From positions 87,357,904 through 87,421,903 of the forward strand of contig OY992538.1 of the NCBI GenBank assembly GCA_963921195.1: a stretch of DNA of 64,000 nucleotides, given 5' to 3'. Of the stretch, positions 12,371 to 23,607 are shown piece by piece (positions within the stretch are counted from its first letter, which is position 1; each line of letters starts with the position of its first letter). Origin of the DNA: Pegoplata infirma. Its lineage: Eukaryota; Arthropoda; Insecta; Diptera; Anthomyiidae. Under the pieces are notes generated by a model. That model saw only the letters and a list, made by a program, of their open reading frames with translations. It ran no database searches and was not told the origin of the DNA. The position numbers and the translations under genes were made by a program.

Positions 12371-12851
12371 TATATTGCGGTAGACTGACATTTTTCTCTA
12401 TAGCAAAGTTTTTTCTTCTCCGATTTTCAAAGTCCGGGCAAATTTTTATTGTCCTAGGTCTAAAACTTATGTGGTACAAATTTGAGGTCAATCATATTAA
12501 ATTAAGCCGTGGTGCCCGGCGGTCAAAATTTGGGATTTTTGAAAAATTTTTAAAAATAAAATTTAAAAAAAATATATATTCGATTAGAGTTTTATTCTAG
12601 TTCGAGGCGAAAAAAATATTTCTATATATGATATTGTCATAATAGAGTATTTTTAATTTATTGCTTTAAAAAGTTACTCATCTCATAGTATGTCTGTACT
12701 GATCAGTTTCATCCCCACTAAGGAATCTTCAGCAGACTTTAGAGAATCATCGTTGGTCAATCAAACATCAAACCAGACATAATATTTGATATATTTCACA
12801 AGTTATTTGAGAAATACTATTATGAAGGTCCGAAATCTGTTTTCCAACAAA

Positions 12852-13263
12852 AATAACCCCCCTGAAATGTGATGAATTTTGAGTGTTTTGAGTGTTCATA
12901 AAAAAATCAAGATGTATATGGTATATGGTATATGGATTTCTATGTTTTTTGTACCGCTAAAACCGAATATGACTACAAAAAATGTATAATAGCCCTCCCT
13001 CACTCCTTAGCACCCATTACCACGCCCTATATGGGATTTAATTTTGAAATATTCAATAAAATTTAGGATGTAGACTTGAATAATTATGAATGTAAATTTC
13101 AAAACTAAAACCCCAAAAGGGCGTAGTAATGGGTGCTAGGGAATGAGGGAAGGGTATTATACATTTTTTGTACTCATATTCGGTTTTAGCGGTACAAAAA
13201 ACATAGAAATCCATATACATCTTGATTTTTTATGAACACTCAAAATTCATTCACTTTCAGGGG
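12852..13263. repeat. Palindrome, arms about 190 bp
   Basis: CCCCCTGAAATGTGATGAATT at the left is mirrored by AATTCATTCACTTTCAGGGGG at the right, with long matching arms containing 'tttttgtaccgctaaaaccgaatatgactac' and 'ccctccctcactcc' themes. The centre is only about 25 bp. No flanking duplication found. Confidence 0.7.
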
Positions 13264-14602
13264 GTTGTAAGGGTATGATAGGGGTTGAGGGAAGGGTCAC
13301 ATAATTTTGTTGTTGTCATTTTAGGGTTTATCTGCCATAAAAACATAAAAGTACACATTCATTTTATGTTTGTATGAGAATTAAAATTATATCCTCCGGG
13401 GGGTTATAGGGGGGCGGTAGGGGAAAAACTGGCAATTGAAATGATTTTTTATGGGAATATTCGGATTCAGGGACCCCAAAAACCTAGAAGTAACTGGGTT
13501 TACCTTTTGGGTCTGGGCACTTTTTTTTTTGTGTGCCTGTGTTATTATCCGATTTTTTTCAGGATAAAGCTTATCGTATTTAGAATTAAATTATCTTTAA
13601 AAAAACGCTCATAAATATAAACGTTGTTAAACGAACTATAGCAGAAAAAAATCGATAAACTCGAAAAATTTTCAAAAAATAACAAAAAAAAAATTGATTT
13701 TATTGAAAAAATCAATAGATATCTTTCTTTTACGTATTGACCAATTCACACACGTGGAAAGCCCTATCCTTTTTCTATTCAAAACAGGTTAAAAATTTAA
13801 AATCGGTTGAAAATTTTCTGAAGGTTTAGTGAGAAAAGTCCCAAAAAAACGTTTTTTGACAATAACTCTAAAATTTAAGGGTGTCTGGCAAGTTTTATGG
13901 GCATTTTTGTGATCTACTCGACAAGACCAACAACCTATACTATGTCACATCAGAAGTATTTTTTCACTGTAGCACAGTGTAATTATTCAAATCTTAATAC
14001 TAATACTTAATATTAAGCCCAGCCAGTGCAAGGCAAAATATGAGAGACACTTTAAAAGATGAGAATTATTTCATATATTTTTTATTAAAAAAGAATATCA
14101 AAAAGTGGATTAAAATTTTATAGAATGTCTCAAATATCAGATTATTTCCATAGAAAATGTTTAAAAATTTGAGACATTTTCTATAATAAAACAGCTTATG
14201 CGAAAAGGACGTACAGACTTTGTAGAATTTTACAAATGACGATAAAAACGCAGAAAACGGTTAAAATCTATTTTTTTTCAGCATTTTTGCATAATACATT
14301 AATCTATTAATGCAAAAAAGTTCACAAAAATATTGGGTTTCAACTGTTTCTTGCGTTTTTATCGTCATTTGTAAAATTATACAATTGGTGTATTCGTCCT
14401 TATTCGCAGGTTGTTCAATTAATAATTCTTTTATATAATTCTTTAATTAAAAGAATTAAAGTTCTTTTTAGTATATAAGGCTTTTAAAATCTGAAAATTT
14501 GTCTACAGACCAATATCTCAAAAATTATTATTTTTTTCTATATGAAAAATATTTTAGAATCTAAGAGTTTTTCTGTAAAAAACTTGAAAAAAAAGTATAT
14601 AT
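13264..14602. other. Intron sequence without a recognised feature
   Basis: AT-rich. Inverted pieces around 14210-14390 ('cgataaaaacgcagaaa' and its complement) suggest another small palindromic repeat. No gene seen. Confidence 0.3.
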
Positions 14603-15584
14603 GAGGCATTCCACACCAAATGTCCCGCTACAGAAAAACATGTGTCCCGTAAATTTCTGAATAGGTTGTTTGGATAGCCCTATATGTAACTAAGAAAATT
14701 GCGTTTTTGGTTTTTCAAATTTTCGAAAACTGGGCTTAGGAGGCGTTGTCAAATATTGAAATAATGGTAAAATTTGTGGCGAGTTGCCTTGATTAAATAT
14801 TTATCACATTAAAACGGAATGCACCACAATGTCAAAAATTTACGTTCTTATATAGTTTTGTATGGGCTATCGATTAAAATTTTTTTTTTTGGAAAATTTT
14901 CAGAACCCGTTCTGAAATTTTCCATTTTTTAAAAAAGTCAATTTATCAAAAATCCGGCCACTTTTTTTTTCTTTTTTATTTATTTTTTTAAAAGTTTAGA
15001 TGTTTGTCTATCCACACAAAAAAAAATCAGAAACACGTTCATCTTTTTTTTTCGAGAAAATCGCATTTGAACTTTAAATTTCATAACAATTTTATTATTT
15101 GACTGCAAAATTTAAAGTACAAATGCGATTTTCTCGAAAAAAAATATGAACGTGTTTCTGATTTTTTTTGTGTGGATGGACAGACATCTAAACTTTTAAA
15201 AAAATAAATAAAAAAGAAAAAAAAAAGTGGCCGGATTTTTGATAAATTGACTTTTTTTAAAAACGGTAAATTTCAGAACGGGTTCTGAAAATTTTCCAAA
15301 AAAAAAAATTTTAATCGATAGCCCATACAAAACTATATAAGAACGTAAATTTTTGACATTGTGGTGCATTCCGTTTTAATGTGATAAATATTTAATCAAG
15401 GCAACTCGCCACAAATTGTACCATTTTTTCAGTATTTGACCACGCCTCCTAAGCCCAGTTTTCGAAAATTTGAAAAACCAAAAACGCAATTTTCTTAGTT
15501 ACATATAGGGCTATCCAAACAACCTATTCAGAAATTTACGGGACACATGTTTTTTTTCGCTTGACATTTGGTGTGGAATGCCTC
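14603..15584. mobile_element. Palindromic element, GAGGCATTCCACACC ends (982 bp)
   Basis: Two arms of almost 500 bp, nearly perfect complements, meeting near 15095. Ends GAGGCATTCCACACCAAATG and complement; ATAT at 14599-14602 and 15585-15588 is the 4-bp target duplication. Related arms recur at 18396, 40146, 52490-56150 and 62356. Confidence 0.88.
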
Positions 15585-15588
15585 ATAT

Positions 15589-16189
15589 ATATAAAAGTTT
15601 ACGAGTTTATTCACAGTTGTAACTGGCTATGACTGTCATAAGCCAATTTTAATAACGGAAAATTCATTATATTAATATTTTCTTATACAAAACTACAAAA
15701 GAAATCAAAAATTATATATATCAATTTCATGATCGTCTAATCAGGACTTAAAATTTGCAAATAAAATTTTTGAATTTCTGATAAAATTTTCAAATAAAAT
15801 TTAAAATTTTGGTATTTTTTGGATGTATAGAACAAAATTGATGTTCAATCATTAAAATTTTAAAAAAATTTTCATTAAAAGTTTATGACAGTTATATTCA
15901 GTCATAACTGCGAATTGGCCCGTTTATTTGACTATAAACGGTCTTGCGAAAAAATAAATACTTTACCTTTTTTGAAAAATTGTTTTTATTTATTTTTTCT
16001 GCATAAATTTGAGAAATTTGGTTTTTAACTTGTTACCCAATATTAAGAATATTAACAAAAAAAATCAACAAAAACCCCCCTCCCCCCCCTCCGCGACAAC
16101 CAAACTCTATTGCTTTCCGATTGCAGAACATTTTTTTTGGAAAAAAAATCTCCCCCCCAAATGAAATTCCTGGATCCGCGCCTGCTCTA
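15589..16189. other. Intron sequence without a recognised feature
   Basis: Contains a C-rich tract (about 16075-16095). A short inverted pair 'gacagtta/taactgtcat' occurs at 15614-15633 and about 15886-15910. No gene seen. Confidence 0.3.
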
Positions 16190-16466
16190 TTTTATACCTT
16201 ACTCGTATGCATTACTTTGAGTCTCATCCCATGTTAAAATCATCAATGCAGCATGGTATAAAATAAGCAATCCTATACATTATTTTATACCTTATTTGGT
16301 AATCAAAGTTTTGCTGGGTTACTCAATACTATTAAATCGTTTACTGGTGCCAAATTGAGTAATTTTTTTACTCAATTTCAATTAAAAATTTACTATTTTT
16401 TTTTCTGTGTGAGGCTATTATGCAGTTGTATTGTCACAAATTAATAAATATTTCATATTTTTCTAG

Positions 16467-16608
16467 CTTGGCATGCATTCTATGTTTTCTGATAATGCTG
16501 ACTTTAATAACATACTGAAATCAAAAGAGCCTCTTAAGGTTTCCAAGATTATTCATAAAGCGTTCATTCAAGTTAATGAGGAGGGAACTGAGGCTTATGC
16601 TGCAACAG
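16467..16608 (+). CDS. Serpin, exon 2 (residues 285-331 plus one base)
   Basis: Acceptor TTTTTCTAG|CTT, donor CAACAG|GTAAGG. It encodes [16 protein letters not shown] (the family's LGM..lF...ADFsgi block), the strand [14 protein letters not shown], and the reactive-loop hinge [10 protein letters not shown]. The hinge keeps P15 Gly, P14 Thr and small residues expected of inhibitory serpins, except Tyr at P11. It joins exon 1 in phase 0 and exon 3 in phase 1, with a Gly codon split across intron 2. The open frame runs past the donor to 16709, which is intron read-through. Confidence 0.92.
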
Positions 16609-17376
16609 GTAAGGTCAACAGTAGTTGTGTAGTAAGGGGTGGGATAGTGCGATTTTTAATAACAATTTTTGGATACGCTACTACCACAAATTTTATGAGG
16701 TTCGTATAAAAAATGCATGAGCCAACAAATTTGGGTTGGTGAGGTGGGGCATAAACCCTTCACCTGGGTCATAGTTGGGCGTAAATGGGTAAAAATCCGC
16801 AAAAAGTCCCATAACTGCCCTAGAGTCACCCCTGGAGGGTTATAACTTAGGAGTGACCCCCATTAAATTTCCGCCCCCAGAATTTTTTTTTTTTGAAAAC
16901 ACCTAACCCCTATCTCAATTTCTTAAAGGGGGTTCCCATAAAAAATTAACCCTTTTTAAATAATTGATACTACCGCTGTAACTGTCCTGAATAAAAAAAC
17001 TGAATAAAAGCGTTTTTCACCAGATGGTAAATAAAACGAGACATAATTATTTTTTAACAAAAATTTTTTGTTTCATTTTTTTTTATACCCTCCACTTAGT
17101 GATAGAGGGTATATATAATAGAGCGAAGTGAATTGTTCGGATCAAATTTTTTGACAAAATCGTGTAGGATATTTAAATTCTGCATAAAATTCTAGGAAAA
17201 AATGCCGAACAAACCATGTCTCAAAAATCAGTTTTGACCCACCCAATTTTCAAAAATACTTTTGTACGATATACGCGTTTTCCATCAATTAGCATGAGCA
17301 AAAGGGTATTTTTTGACCTGGGGTCTTCATATTTTTTTCATATTGTGTTCTAGTGTACATTTAGACATTCCCATTT

Positions 17377-18244
17377 GGGGGGGTGAAATAAAGCCATAGG
17401 CAATAAGGCCATATGGCCTTATTTCTCAATTCAATGGGAAATAAGGCCATATGGCTTTATTACCAACACGATTGAGCAATAAAGTCATATTGATTTTGCA
17501 ACCAAAGTGGAAATAAAGCCATATCAGTTGAAAATGTGGAAATATATTTCCCCGTAAATCCTGCTACCCAAAAAAAAATATTTAGCGAAGCCGCTAAATT
17601 AATGTATGGAGTTTGTAATCTCTAAGCCCGGCCGAAGGCCGGCTACGTAGAAAAAATTTTTTTTTGACTATCATTAAATTAAAAAAACCACATATACCAG
17701 GAACCTCGGAACTTAGAGGGGTCTATAGGCACCAATTTTTTATTGACAGGGTTTTTAATTTAAAGATTGTTTAACAAAAAAAGTTTTTCTGTGTAGCCGG
17801 CCTTTGGCCGGGCTTAGGGATTACAAAATCCATGCATTAAACCCACCCTCTCCGCAAAGTAAAGTTTTCTAGGGTAACAGGCCTTTGAGCTATCAAATTT
17901 GTTATGCCTCAAAAAGGCCTGATAACCAAAATAGCTTTGGGTTGCAGAGAGGGTGGGTTTAATGCATGGAGTATGTAATCCCTAATCCCGGCCGAAGGCC
18001 GGCTACACAGAAAAACTTTTTTTGTTAAGCAATCTTTGGTAGCAGGATTTACGTGGAAATATATTTCCACACTCTCCGCAAAATAATGATGAACATTTTT
18101 AAAAAATATTCAAATGAGTAACAAAGCCACATATGGCTTTATTTCCAACAGTGGTTGGTAATAACGCCATATGGCCTTATTTTTCAACTCTTTGGGAAAT
18201 AAGGCCATATGGCCTTATTGCCTATGGTTTTATTTCACCCCCCC
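17377..18244. mobile_element. MULE/foldback-like palindrome with 9-bp target duplication (868 bp)
   Basis: Ends GGGGGGGTGAAATAAAGCC and complement; TTCCCATTT is repeated exactly at 17368-17376 and 18245-18253. The inverted relative of the site near 21045-21070 lacks the insert. A 9-bp duplication and long inverted repeats fit Mutator-like/foldback elements. Arms repeat 'aataaggccatatggc'. The loop holds three copies of a module with the hairpin CCGGCCGAAGGCCGG (about 17629, 17800 inverted, 17990). Confidence 0.8.
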
Positions 18245-18395
18245 TTCCCATTTACAGTTTTATTAAATTCCCAAATCTCGCGATTTTATTCGCGATTTTC
18301 ATTTTTTAAAAATCTCAAAAAATTAAAAATTAAAATTAAATTTTAGAAAAATTAAAAATTTTCTTTCACACTTTTCTCAATTCAAAACCATATAT

Positions 18396-19168
18396 GAGGC
18401 ATTCCACACCAACTGTTCCACTACAGAAAAACCATAGTGGTTTCAATGGGATATCATTTGAAAAGTATTCGCTCTTAGGGTACTAATAAATAACAAAAAT
18501 AAAATTTAAGTTTTTGCGTGAGCAAAAAAATATCGTTCGTGACTAATTGTAAGTTTTTTCTTTCATGAGCGTGCGTAATCGTTATTAAAAACTCACTCAC
18601 GCTACCATTGCCTCTTAAAATATTTTTTAAGTATTAATATTACTCATACGCACACGTTTTATAAACCATTGTTGTATAAAATTAGCGTGTTGCAATCTTT
18701 GACATTTGATTTCTCGAAAACAAGGCAAAACACATCTCTCAAAATTTCAGAACAGATAGAAAAGCACTTTAACTTTTTTTTGAAAAATTAAAAAAAAAAA
18801 TATAATTGCGGCATGTTTTTTGATAAATAAAGTTTAAGTTTAAATTTAAAAAATTCAGAACTTCTTCTGAAAATTTTCCAATTTTTATTTTTTTTAATCA
18901 ATAGCCCATACAAAAATCTATAAAAAACTTTTGTCTTTAAAACTTTACTGTGTTTCATTTAATTTGCATAAATATTGAAATAAAGATGCTCAGGCAAAAA
19001 AGTTAGATATTTTCAATTTTTGACCACGCCTACAAGGCCCACTTTTTGAAAAAACTTAAATTTTATTTTTGTAATTTAATAGTACCCTAAGAGCGAATAT
19101 TTTGCAAATGATTTCATAATGACACGACACAACTTTTTTTTTGCTGAACATTTGGTGTGGAATGCCTC
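18396..19168. mobile_element. Palindromic element, GAGGCATTCCACACC ends (773 bp)
   Basis: ATAT at 18392-18395 and 19169-19172. Arms contain 'taccctaagagcgaata' and complement. The left arm holds a foreign patch of 'cactcacg' type sequence (18520-18620), probably a hAT fragment. Confidence 0.82.
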
Positions 19169-19172
19169 ATAT

Positions 19173-20083
19173 AACAAATCAAAAAAATATAATACATAAT
19201 TATAATTAGAGCCTGAGCTCGACTGTCTTTACAGAAACAATAATTGAAAAGTGGTGTAGTTTGATTAGCGATAACTTCTTAAGTAAATATCCGATTTTAA
19301 TAATCAAAATTGAAATTAAAAGCTAAAGTCATCTACATAAAACGAAGTTAAAAAAAAAAATGTGTCATTAAAAAAGTGTATTTTAAATGCAAATGCATTT
19401 TTTAGTGCATTTTCGTCAACTTTTACCCCTTTTAATTTTTTTTTAATTAACATATTATTAAAGTACATATGACATTTTTACAAAAAAATTAGTCATCATT
19501 TTAATAGGACAAAAAAGTTTTCTCGAGCTCAAAAATTTTATTTCTTATAAGTTTTCTATTTTTAATATTTTTTTTTTTTAATTTTGCCCATAAAAAAGAA
19601 AAACTTTTTTTTTTTTTTAATTTTGTTAATAAATGATTTTAGGATTTTCAAATTGTTTATCGATGTACTTTGAAGATCTATAATTGCTTAAGTTAATATC
19701 GGATTTCGATAATCAAAATTGAAATTGAAAGCTAAAGTCCTCTACTTTAAACGGAAAAGTTCAAAAAATGGTGGCAATAAAAGAGTGCATTTTTAATGCA
19801 ATTAAAAAATTACATTTGCATTTAAAATTAATTTCTTTTTACTTTAAAGTAGAGGATTCTAGCTTTCCATTTCAATTTTGATTTTTGAAATCCGATATTC
19901 ACTTAAGAAGTTATGGCTCGGCTCTTTAAATTATATTGATAAACAATTTAAAAAACATTTATTTACAATATTTTGAAAAACAAAAAAAATCTTTTTTTTT
20001 TTTATTTTTATATGAAAAAAATATCAAAATTTAAAAAAAAATATCAAAAATAGAAGACATTTGTGTCCCATGAAAATGATGAC
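19173..20083. repeat. Inverted AT-rich repeats of the host element
   Basis: The block 'ataacttcttaagtaaatatc..gatt' occurs at about 19265 and 19690 and inverted at about 19900 and 20935, with 'agctaaagtc' blocks. This is palindromic repeat sequence with no gene. Confidence 0.5.
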
Positions 20084-20722
20084 CAGGAAAACCAAAAATA
20101 TGCTCTAAAAAACACGTTTTATGCGCTTAAAAAATGCCCTAAAAAACGGAAAATATGCTCTAAAAACAATAAAAATATGCTCTTAAAAAAATTATGTCCC
20201 TTTTTCGAGGTATTTTTTTACAATTTTTTAGAGAATAGACCCAAAAAATTCCGTTATGTGGGGTAGTTAGAGGGTAAATTAAGCAAGAACAGGCCAAAGC
20301 GTAATCAATCGTCAGAACCCCGTTATTTTGGAAAAGAAAAAAAAAGAACAAACATTTCAATCCACTTACAAAATTAAAAAAAAAAAAAACTTCCCACAAA
20401 AATTAAAAAAAATTTAAAAATAAGTGTTGTTATAAAAAAATTTGAAAAAAATCTCCAAAAATTAGTGAAAAAATGCTCTAAAAATTTAAAATATGCTCTA
20501 AAAATTAAAAAAATGCTCTAAAAATATGCTCTTATGTTCAAAAATATGCTCTTAAACCTAAAATATGCTAAAATATGCTGTTAAGGCTAAAATATGCAAT
20601 AATATGCTCTAACAAATCGATGCCAGATTTCTTAAAATCTTCTGAAACGGATAAATACCTTACCCATTTATCAATACAACGCGCAGGAAAAAACATGATA
20701 CTGCATATTTTTGGTTTCCCTG
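20084..20722. mobile_element. hAT-type element, CAGGGAAACC ends (639 bp)
   Basis: Ends CAGGAAAACCAAAAATATGC and GCATATTTTTGGTTTCCCTG. An exact 8-bp duplication ATGATGAC flanks it (20076-20083 and 20723-20730), as for hAT elements. The interior repeats AAATATGCTCTAAAA many times and has no transposase. Confidence 0.88.
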
Positions 20723-21086
20723 ATGATGACTGATTTGTTCTCTTAAAATGGCAAATTTTAATAATATGTTTTTTATTAAAAAAAAAAAAATCAAAAGGTG
20801 TAAAAGTTGACGAAAATGCACTCAAGAAGTGCATTTGTAATAAAAATACATTTTTTAAATACATAACTTTTTAACTTTTACGTTTAAAGAAGAGGACTTA
20901 AGCTTTTAATCTCAATTTTGTTATAGAAATCCGATATTTACTTAAGAAGTTATCGCTCTTCAAACTACACCACTTTTTAATTTTTTGGGGATTTAAAAAA
21001 AAAATAAAATCGCGAATTAAATCACGAGTTTTTGGAATATAATTAAACTGTAAATGATAATGTCTAAATTACTCCTTAGAGTATAT

Positions 21087-23054
21087 GAAGGTTTCTATTT
21101 CAAACGTACCGCGAAAAAAAATGTTGTTGGATCAAAGTCAAACTTTGAGAACAAAAGTTTTCGTTTTTCGGAAAAATGGGCGAGATAGGCGTGGTCAAAT
21201 ATGATAAAATTGAGCAATTTTTACATGATGTCGCTTTATATTTAATTTTTACTACAGTAACTCAACGATTCTGAAATTTTCGAAACACATCTATTTTATA
21301 GTGTTTTGTTTGGGCTATCGATTGGCATTATTAGTTTTTGGAAAAATTCAGAACTATGTCTGAATTTTTCAAATAAAAATCGATGTAGTAAAAAACACGA
21401 CATATTTAATTTTTTTTTTAAAAAATTTTAAATTAAAGTTCATTTCATTCTCTACATCATATCAAATTTTCAGAGAGCAGTTATTTTTGGTTTTCGAGAA
21501 AATTGGCTTTAAAATTTGAATGTCTTATTTTATTTTCCATATCACTCATACGCCACGACACATTTATTTTTGCACTTACCAAAAACTTGTTTAATTCTAT
21601 TTAGATAACAGAGTTAGAGCTGATTTGTCTTATTTATAGGAATTCGACTGTTTTTTTTGTTGACCGGAGACATACAGTGCAATCGCTTACTCGTTTTCTG
21701 TGTAATAAAAATTACAATTTTTTTGAACTTTAAAATCTTTGAAATGATGAAGGTTTGTAAAATTTTTGAAGTGCAGACTTGAAAATATTTTTTGGAACTT
21801 GTCTACTTCTGATATATTTTAGGTTTTTAGTTGTAAGGCAATGTGTTTAATATCAGAGTATTCTTAAAAATTAACAACGACTGTGAATATTGTTGCCTGT
21901 TGCGGCGTCCCAGAATTTCAATAATCATAAGGCAAAGATCACTTCTGAAACATTGCCATTTTATTGATATTGAATGCAACCTTGATACGAAGAATCTTGA
22001 AAAACAGTCGAATTCTTATTATAAATATGACAAATCAATAGAGTCCGGCCGAAACCAGTTTTTCCGAAACCGAACCAAAACCGAAACTGAAAAAAATAAT
22101 GTCTGGCTGAATAAAATTTTTATATATTTATTTAAAAAAAAAGTATACAGCACTTAATGTTTTTAAACCATCGGAATTGTTGTATTTATTAAAAAAAATA
22201 TTTATTTTAAAATACTTACAAAAAAATCATATTTAAATAAACTTAAAAAAAAATTGTTCATTAAATCTGTAGATTAAGAAAAAAAATATTTGAACTGTAA
22301 CAGTAACACGTTCATTGGAAAACCTTGTTACATTTTTTAAAATGAACTGAATCAAGTATAATGATACTCGAAATTGAAAAATTCAGCAACTTTTTTATAT
22401 ATTTTTTAAAATACTAAAATTTTGCGAATACCGAATAGAGGCCGAAACCCCATTATTCGGCGGAAGTCGAGACCGAAACCGATTATCAGTTCTAAATCAA
22501 TTATCTAAATAGAATTAAACAAGGTAAGTGCAACGATAAGTGCAAAAATAAATGTATCGTGGCGTATGAGTGATATGGAAAATAAAATAAGACATTCATA
22601 CTTTAAAGCCAATTTTCTCGAAAACCAAAAATAACTGCTCTCTGAAAATTTGATATGATGTAGAGAATGAAATGAACTTTAATTTAAAATTAAAAAAAAA
22701 AAAAAAAAAAAAAATGGCGTGTTTTTTGCTACATCAATTTTTATTTTGCATTTGAAAAATTCAGACATAGTTCTGAATTTTTTCCAAAAACTAATAATGC
22801 CAATCGATAGCCCATACAAAACACTATATTTCAAAATCGTTGAGTTACTGTAGAAAAAAAATTAATATAAAGCGACATCATACAAAAATTGCTCAATTTT
22901 ACCATATTTGACCGGCGTGGTCTCGCCCATTTTTCCGATAAACGAAAACTTTTGTTCCACGATTTGTTACTTTCATATAGGGAAATAAGCTCCCAGAGCT
23001 TGACTTTGATCCAACATTATTTTTTTTTTCGTGGTACGTTTGCAAAAAACCTTC
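21087..23054. mobile_element. Palindromic element, GAAGGTTT ends (1,968 bp)
   Basis: Arms 21087-about 21600 and about 22500-23054 are complements (blocks 'gttttcgagaaaattggcttta', 'gcccatacaaaacacta'). ATAT at 21083-21086 and 23055-23058. The loop contains further inverted sequence: GAATTCGACTG...CAGTCGAATTC (about 21640-22018) and a 'ccgaaaccgaa'-rich piece (22040-22490). Confidence 0.82.
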
Positions 23055-23406
23055 ATATGTGTTCATAATATAAAAAAAATCTCAAGATCCAAGTCCACAT
23101 TTTTGTTTTTTAGCGCCCCCTAGCGGCGGTTTAGAGCAAAATAAATATAAAATATGCATTCCCCGTACCCAAAAATACTAGATACACCTCTTAATACAAA
23201 GTAAAAGAAACATTTATTAGTAAAACAATGTATTCAAAATAATAAGACAAGCTAAAAAAATCGTTTATCGTGCAAAACTATTTTTGAAAATTTGGGGGGG
23301 GGGGGGGTGTTTAAAAACTGATGTAATGAGTAAAAAATCGCGAGTTTTTTCCAATAATCTTTTTGAAATTGTGGAGGGTATCACTACATTCGGCAACGCT
23401 GACTTG

Positions 23407-23607
23407 TTTTTTATTAATTTTTTTTTTCATCTTTTTTTATTTTTCGTCTAATTTTTTTTTCATCAAAAATTTTTTTTTTCATAATTTTTTTTTTTTCATA
23501 AAAAATTTTTTTCATGAATTTTTTTTTTCATCAACTTTGTTTTTTATCAAATTATTTTTTTTTTCATTAATTTTTTTTTTTTATCAATTTTTTTTTTGTA
23601 AGTTTTT
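23407..23607. repeat. T-rich low-complexity array
   Basis: Long T-runs separated by 'catcaa' and 'cataaaa'. It continues at 25431-25660 on the other side of the element at 23608-25426. A complementary A-rich version is at about 62945-63070. Confidence 0.7.

Larger units (their letters stand above)
2683..16318. mobile_element. Outermost element of intron 1: CCCAGC-ended AT-rich element split by later insertions
   Basis: The left end (AA|CCCAGAAAAACTTTGGTAA) at 2683, the segments 8500-8764 and about 12194-12370, and the right part about 16190-16318 (ending AAAGTTTTGCTGGG) line up in order with the uninterrupted 722-bp copy at 41036-41757. The intervening 13 kb is therefore later insertions. 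The right flank does not show the AA duplication seen in the other copy, so the exact right boundary is less certain. Confidence 0.6.
2491..16466 (+). other. Serpin intron 1 (13,976 bp)
   Basis: Donor AAG|GTATGC, acceptor TTTTTCTAG|C, phase 0. Almost all of it is nested transposable elements, listed separately. Outside them only about 190 bp at the 5' end and 150 bp at the 3' end look like original intron. Confidence 0.88.
17084..23406 (+). mobile_element. Hairpin-ended TATACCCTCCAC repeat, expanded by four insertions
   Basis: Starts TATACCCTCCACTTAGTGATAGAGGGTATA and ends GTGGAGGGTAT...ACATTCGGCAACGCTGACTTG, the same layout as the copy at 52811-54846. Inside lie a 9-bp-duplication palindrome (17377-18244), two 4-bp-duplication palindromes (18396-19168 and 21087-23054) and a hAT-type element (20084-20722). 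The remaining interior is itself palindromic (about 17300-18390 against 20870-21080). Confidence 0.6.
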
